Assembly: GCF_900114265.1 (NCBI RefSeq)
Contig: NZ_FPKV01000005.1
Location: 62,001-126,000, forward strand
From: Flaviramulus basaltis
Lineage (GTDB): Bacteria > Bacteroidota > Bacteroidia > Flavobacteriales > Flavobacteriaceae
DNA length: 64,000 nt
Direction: 5' to 3'
The notes under the pieces were generated by a model that ran no database searches, had not been told where the DNA came from, and saw only the letters and a list, made by a program, of their open reading frames with translations. This document shows positions 60,865-64,000 of this stretch, one piece after another. The stretch's first letter is position 1. Each line of letters starts with the position of its first letter. Position numbers and translations under genes: made by a program.

Positions 60865-61758
60865 ATGAAAACAATATTATTCAGTCTTCCCGGAAATGAA
60901 GAACTCACAGAGCTTTTGGTAAAAAAAATGGATGCAGAAATAGGCAAAGCCACTTTGCGCAACTTCCCTGATGGAGAATCCTATACACGTATCTTATCTG
61001 ATGTGAAGGATAAATGTGTTGTACTGGTATGCACCTTGCACGAGCCAGACAAGAAACTGTTACCTCTCTATTTTTTAAGTCATACTGCCAAATCACTAGG
61101 AGCAATGTGTACGTGTTTAGTGGCACCCTATCTCGCCTATATGCGTCAGGACAAAGTCTTTAATGAAGGTGAAGGTGTTACTTCGAGTTTCTTCGGAAAA
61201 TTGATTTCAGGTTTTGCCGATAGCATTACCACGGTTGACCCACACTTACATAGAATTAGCTCTTTAGGGGAAGTATATAAAATTCCAAACAAAGCAATTC
61301 ACGCTGCCGATGCTATTTCAGATTGGATAAAAGAAAACATAGAAAACCCTGTACTTATAGGTCCAGATTCTGAAAGTGAGCAATGGGTTTCTGAAGTTGC
61401 TAAAAATGCAAAAGCACCATTTACGGTATTGCAAAAGGTGCGTCACGGCGACCGTCATGTGGAAGTCTCGGTTCCAGATGTAGACAAATACAAAGATGCT
61501 ACACCTATTTTGGTAGATGATATTATTTCCACGGCGCGAACAATGATTGAAACCGTACAACATTTGAAAAAAGCAGGGATGAAACCACCTATATGTGTTG
61601 GTATCCACGCAGTATTTTCAGGTAATGCCTATCAAGATTTATTGGATTCTGGTGTAGAAAAAATAGTCACTTGCAATACCATTCCGCATCCTTCAAATGA
61701 GATTGATTTAAGCGATATAATGGCAAAAGAGGTAAAGAAATTAATGCACCATATATGA
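60865..61758 (+). CDS. prs: Ribose-phosphate pyrophosphokinase (PRPP synthase), short type
   Basis: 297 residues, about 20 shorter than class I Prs. The ATP loop FSLPGNEELTELL, the SGFADSITTVDPHLHR region with the conserved DPH and the PRPP loop ILVDDIISTARTMIETVQ are present. The length and loops look like the archaeal/class III type, which is not allosterically inhibited by ADP. It makes PRPP and releases AMP, which the neighbouring phosphorylase could use. Four bases overlap the next start (ATGA). Confidence 0.9.
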   Translation: MKTILFSLPGNEELTELLVKKMDAEIGKATLRNFPDGESYTRILSDVKDKCVVLVCTLHEPDKKLLPLYFLSHTAKSLGAMCTCLVAPYLAYMRQDKVFNEGEGVTSSFFGKLISGFADSITTVDPHLHRISSLGEVYKIPNKAIHAADAISDWIKENIENPVLIGPDSESEQWVSEVAKNAKAPFTVLQKVRHGDRHVEVSVPDVDKYKDATPILVDDIISTARTMIETVQHLKKAGMKPPICVGIHAVFSGNAYQDLLDSGVEKIVTCNTIPHPSNEIDLSDIMAKEVKKLMHHI

Positions 61759-62405
61759 GAAAAAAAGGCTTCATATTACTATTCATCTTATTCAGTATTA
61801 CAATGACTGGACAAACTGAAATGCTCATTGGGCAGATTTCTGGAAGATTTGTCATTCGGGAGAATTTTGATGAAAAAGGTGCTTTTCTCAACAAACAAAC
61901 TTTTGAAGCTGGTAAAACAATTGAGAAAAATGGCTATTATGAAATTGAGGTAATCACAGAATTATTTGACAAAGAAAAAAAATCTACCAACAAATACACC
62001 ACGACCTATCGCTGTAAGCCTGATGAAGCCAGTATAATGGTTATGGCATTTCCATTTTCCAAACCAAAGTCAAAGGAAACCGAAATCAATACCACTTCTA
62101 AAAATTTTAAAGAACTATACGATTTAAATATCCTTGAAGATATAGAATTGGAAATGAGTTTTGATTCGGGCTTGTTAAATTTCTTTGGTTCCAAAAGTAT
62201 GATAAAAATATACAACCGTGAATCGGAAGTTGGTCAAGACAATAACAACATCAAGTCCAAAATTAATATTAAGGCCTATGCATTGGGCATTCGTATTATG
62301 CAACTTAACTATACCGTCAACGAAAAATTAAATCTGAACGGCCTATTGTCCTTTCAGAGATTTACAGAAGAAGATAACAGTTATTTTACAATGACTTATA
62401 AATAA
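61755..62405 (+). CDS. Exported hypothetical protein
   Basis: 216 residues with a signal peptide (KKGFILLFILFSITMTGQ). The rest is polar with strand patterns: GQISGRFVIRENFDEKG, TYRCKPDEASIMVMAFPF, FDSGLLNFFGSKSMIKI and LNGLLSFQRFTEEDNSYFT. No cysteine cluster or known motif is seen. The four-base overlap with prs places it in the same operon. Function unknown. Confidence 0.6.
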   Translation: MRKKGFILLFILFSITMTGQTEMLIGQISGRFVIRENFDEKGAFLNKQTFEAGKTIEKNGYYEIEVITELFDKEKKSTNKYTTTYRCKPDEASIMVMAFPFSKPKSKETEINTTSKNFKELYDLNILEDIELEMSFDSGLLNFFGSKSMIKIYNRESEVGQDNNNIKSKINIKAYALGIRIMQLNYTVNEKLNLNGLLSFQRFTEEDNSYFTMTYK

Positions 62406-62411
62406 AAGAAA

Positions 62412-62705
62412 ATGAACAATTACGATACTCTTTCAGAAGCTATAAACGATTTACAGGCAAATGGTTATACTTATGATTTTAACCTGAAACCGAAATGTTT
62501 GGAATGTGCTTCATTAAAACTGGAATTAAACCCGGAAGATTTTGAAGTGGATGAAACTTTTCGTTTTGAAGGGATGAGCAGTACCGATGATAACAGCATA
62601 CTATATGCCATTTCATCCAAAAACGGAATAAAGGGTCTTTTGGTGGATGCCTACGGCGTCTATGCCGAAAACATTTCAGAAGCAATGCGAAAAAAATTAC
62701 GATAA
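62412..62705 (+). CDS. Small protein of the family often labelled PRPP synthetase
   Basis: 97 residues: MNNYDTLSEAINDLQANGYT, a Cys pair spaced by two residues in KCLECASLKL, then FEVDETFRFEGMSSTDDNS and ILYAISSKNGIKGLLVDAYG. The form fits a small Bacteroidota family that databases often call phosphoribosylpyrophosphate synthetase, although it lacks the PRPP loop. A CxxC may bind zinc. It is 18 bp before the copper ATPase gene. Confidence 0.7.
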   Translation: MNNYDTLSEAINDLQANGYTYDFNLKPKCLECASLKLELNPEDFEVDETFRFEGMSSTDDNSILYAISSKNGIKGLLVDAYGVYAENISEAMRKKLR

Positions 62706-62722
62706 CACTTAAATAGAATAAT

Positions 62723-64000
62723 ATGGACAATAACAAAAATCACAAGGATAAAAAAATGGACCATTCGAAGATGGATCATTCTAAAATGAATCATGACAAA
62801 GATGACCACTCAAAAATGGATCACTCGAAAATGGATCACTCGAAAATGGAAGACCCAAAATCGGACGACCATAGTAAGATGGACCACAGTAAAATGGATC
62901 ATTCCAAAATGGACCATTCCAAAATGAAACACGACCACGGAAGCATACCAATGGGAATGGCGGGTCACGACCATCATAAAATGATGATAGCCGACTTTAG
63001 GAAACGGTTTTGGGTAACCCTAGTACTTTCCATTCCAATATTGTTCTTCTCGCCAATGATTCAAGATTTTTTTGGATATGAATTTTTACTTCCCAGCAAT
63101 CCTTATGTGCTTTTTGCACTTTCATCTGTTGTATATTTTTATGGTGGTTGGCCATTTTTAAAAGGATTTTGGTCTGAAGTAAAAAAGGCAGCCCCTGGAA
63201 TGATGACCCTTATCGCCATGGCAATAAGTGTGGCATATTTTTATAGTTCCGCAACGGTCTTTGGTTTAAAAGGAGTGGATTTCTTTTGGGAACTAGCCAC
63301 TCTAATCGCCATTATGCTTGTTGGTCATTGGATAGAAATGAAAAGTGTTTTGGGTGCATCAAAGGCATTACAGCTACTGGTAAGTATGATGCCTGCCGAA
63401 GCCCATAGAGTCAAGGGTGACACTATTGAAGATATTGCACTTGAAGATTTATTAAAAGATGATGTAATATTAGTAAAACCCGGAGAAAAAGTTCCTGCTG
63501 ATGGAATTATTACAGAAGGGTCTAGTTATTTGAACGAATCAATGCTTACGGGAGAGTCAAAACCAGTAAAAAAAGACGCAAAAGACAAAGTGATTGGTGG
63601 TTCTGTTAATGGTAATAGTACGTTAAAAGTTAAGGTAGAACATACAGGCAAAGATAGCTATCTCAACAAGGTAATCACAATGGTTGAAGAAGCTCAAAAA
63701 ACCAAATCTAAAATGCAAAACCTTTCTGATAGGGCTGCAAAATGGTTGACATATATCGCTCTAGCCATAGGTTTTGGGACACTTGCAGTTTGGTTGATTT
63801 TGGGCTTTCCATTTGTCTATGCTTTAGAAAGAATGGTTACCGTTATGGTTATTGCTTGCCCACATGCACTTGGTCTTGCTATTCCTTTAGTAGTAGCAAT
63901 TTCTACCGCAGTATCTGCCCAAAATGGACTATTGATTAGAAATAGAACTGCCTTTGAAGAATCGCGTAAGATAACCGTCTTACTATTTGACAAAACTGGA
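62723..64000 (+). CDS. copB: CopB-type copper P-type ATPase, partial (5' part)
   Basis: 426 codons from ATG 62723 to the window end. The N-terminus is a Met/His tail with DHSKM nine times, interrupted by NHDKD and EDPKSD. Helices follow (VTLVLSIPILFFSPMIQDFF), with the actuator motif NESMLTGESKPVKKD, the helix-6 CPH motif VIACPHALGLAIPLVV near residue 380, and at the very end the phosphorylation motif DKTG (Asp423). CPH rather than CPC places it in the P1B-3/CopB class, which exports Cu(I)/Cu(II) and Ag(I). The nucleotide-binding half lies outside the window. Confidence 0.93.
   Translation, partial: MDNNKNHKDKKMDHSKMDHSKMNHDKDDHSKMDHSKMDHSKMEDPKSDDHSKMDHSKMDHSKMDHSKMKHDHGSIPMGMAGHDHHKMMIADFRKRFWVTLVLSIPILFFSPMIQDFFGYEFLLPSNPYVLFALSSVVYFYGGWPFLKGFWSEVKKAAPGMMTLIAMAISVAYFYSSATVFGLKGVDFFWELATLIAIMLVGHWIEMKSVLGASKALQLLVSMMPAEAHRVKGDTIEDIALEDLLKDDVILVKPGEKVPADGIITEGSSYLNESMLTGESKPVKKDAKDKVIGGSVNGNSTLKVKVEHTGKDSYLNKVITMVEEAQKTKSKMQNLSDRAAKWLTYIALAIGFGTLAVWLILGFPFVYALERMVTVMVIACPHALGLAIPLVVAISTAVSAQNGLLIRNRTAFEESRKITVLLFDKTG

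Noticed and set aside
62756-62935. Short tandem repeats resembling a CRISPR array
   Set aside because: The repeat unit is 15 bp, in frame and encodes DHSKM inside the ATPase; there are no spacers and no cas genes.
1-64000. tRNA or rRNA genes, insertion sequences, phage genes
   Set aside because: None recognised on reading both strands; a small RNA without homology to known ones could have been missed.

Overview
The window is low-GC DNA from a member of the Bacteroidota, most likely a marine or soil Flavobacteriia. The signs are a TAnnTTTG -7 / TTG -33 promoter style, no Shine-Dalgarno motifs, and families typical of that phylum: DUF3347, HYC_CC_PP proteins, DUF4136, SHOCT microproteins, ArsR-controlled MerTP and TonB receptors. 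No rRNA, tRNA, CRISPR array, transposase or integrase gene was seen. The content looks like a metal-resistance island joined to a long stress and energy operon.

Layout. (1) 1-3311, minus: a partial exported Cys/His protein, a 5'-truncated GDCCxxC relic, and a mer operon (merA, a merT-merP fusion, an ArsR regulator) whose operator overlaps its own -33 box. (2) 3469-12043, minus: lipoprotein, O-methyltransferase, YceI-like proteins, the first of three HMA-AraC regulators, PepSY protein, K+ channel, DUF4136 lipoprotein, a ferric-reductase-like flavohaem protein, and two paralogous 44-45 aa Cys-Cys membrane microproteins, each lying downstream of a copy of one conserved hairpin. (3) 12156-26628, minus: a copper/silver detoxification block with three free-standing DUF3347 proteins plus a CusB-DUF3347 fusion, haem-binding protein, DUF302, SHOCT, a CopA multicopper oxidase fused to a beta-barrel, the second HMA-AraC regulator, a Cys-cluster lipoprotein, a PII-like protein, CusB, CusC, CusA and a HYC_CC_PP protein. 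(4) 27045-32695, plus: TonB receptor, second HYC_CC_PP protein behind a Crp/FNR-like site, third HMA-AraC regulator, two c-type cytochromes and a porin-like protein, closed by a strong terminator. (5) 32793-38631, plus: WG-repeat protein, His-rich membrane protein, copper chaperone, duplicated SHOCT proteins, another DUF3347 protein, DUF5676 and a Tat-exported two-domain multicopper oxidase. (6) 38655-62705, plus: a tightly packed stress/energy module with Usp proteins, NDH-2, NhaA, permeases, an archaeal-type GAPDH, class I aldolase and phosphofructokinase, GH130 plus a glycosyltransferase, D-lactate dehydrogenase, an ATP-cone nuclease, a beta-CASP RNase, an AMP-phosphorylase-type enzyme and PRPP synthase. 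(7) 62723-64000: the start of a CopB-type copper ATPase with a (DHSKM)9 tail.

How the parts may work together (inference). Copper is oxidised and sequestered in the envelope by multicopper oxidases, DUF3347 proteins and Met/His-rich tails. It is exported by CusABC and the CopB-like ATPase, and probably sensed by the three HMA-AraC one-component regulators, since no CueR, CsoR or CopY is visible. The second half looks like a low-oxygen or starvation survival operon that can run lower glycolysis and recycle RNA-derived nucleotides while copper export is on. The least-described elements are the HMA-AraC trio with a duplicated promoter element, the Cys-Cys microprotein/hairpin pairs, and the ATP-cone nuclease set inside a nucleotide-scavenging cluster.
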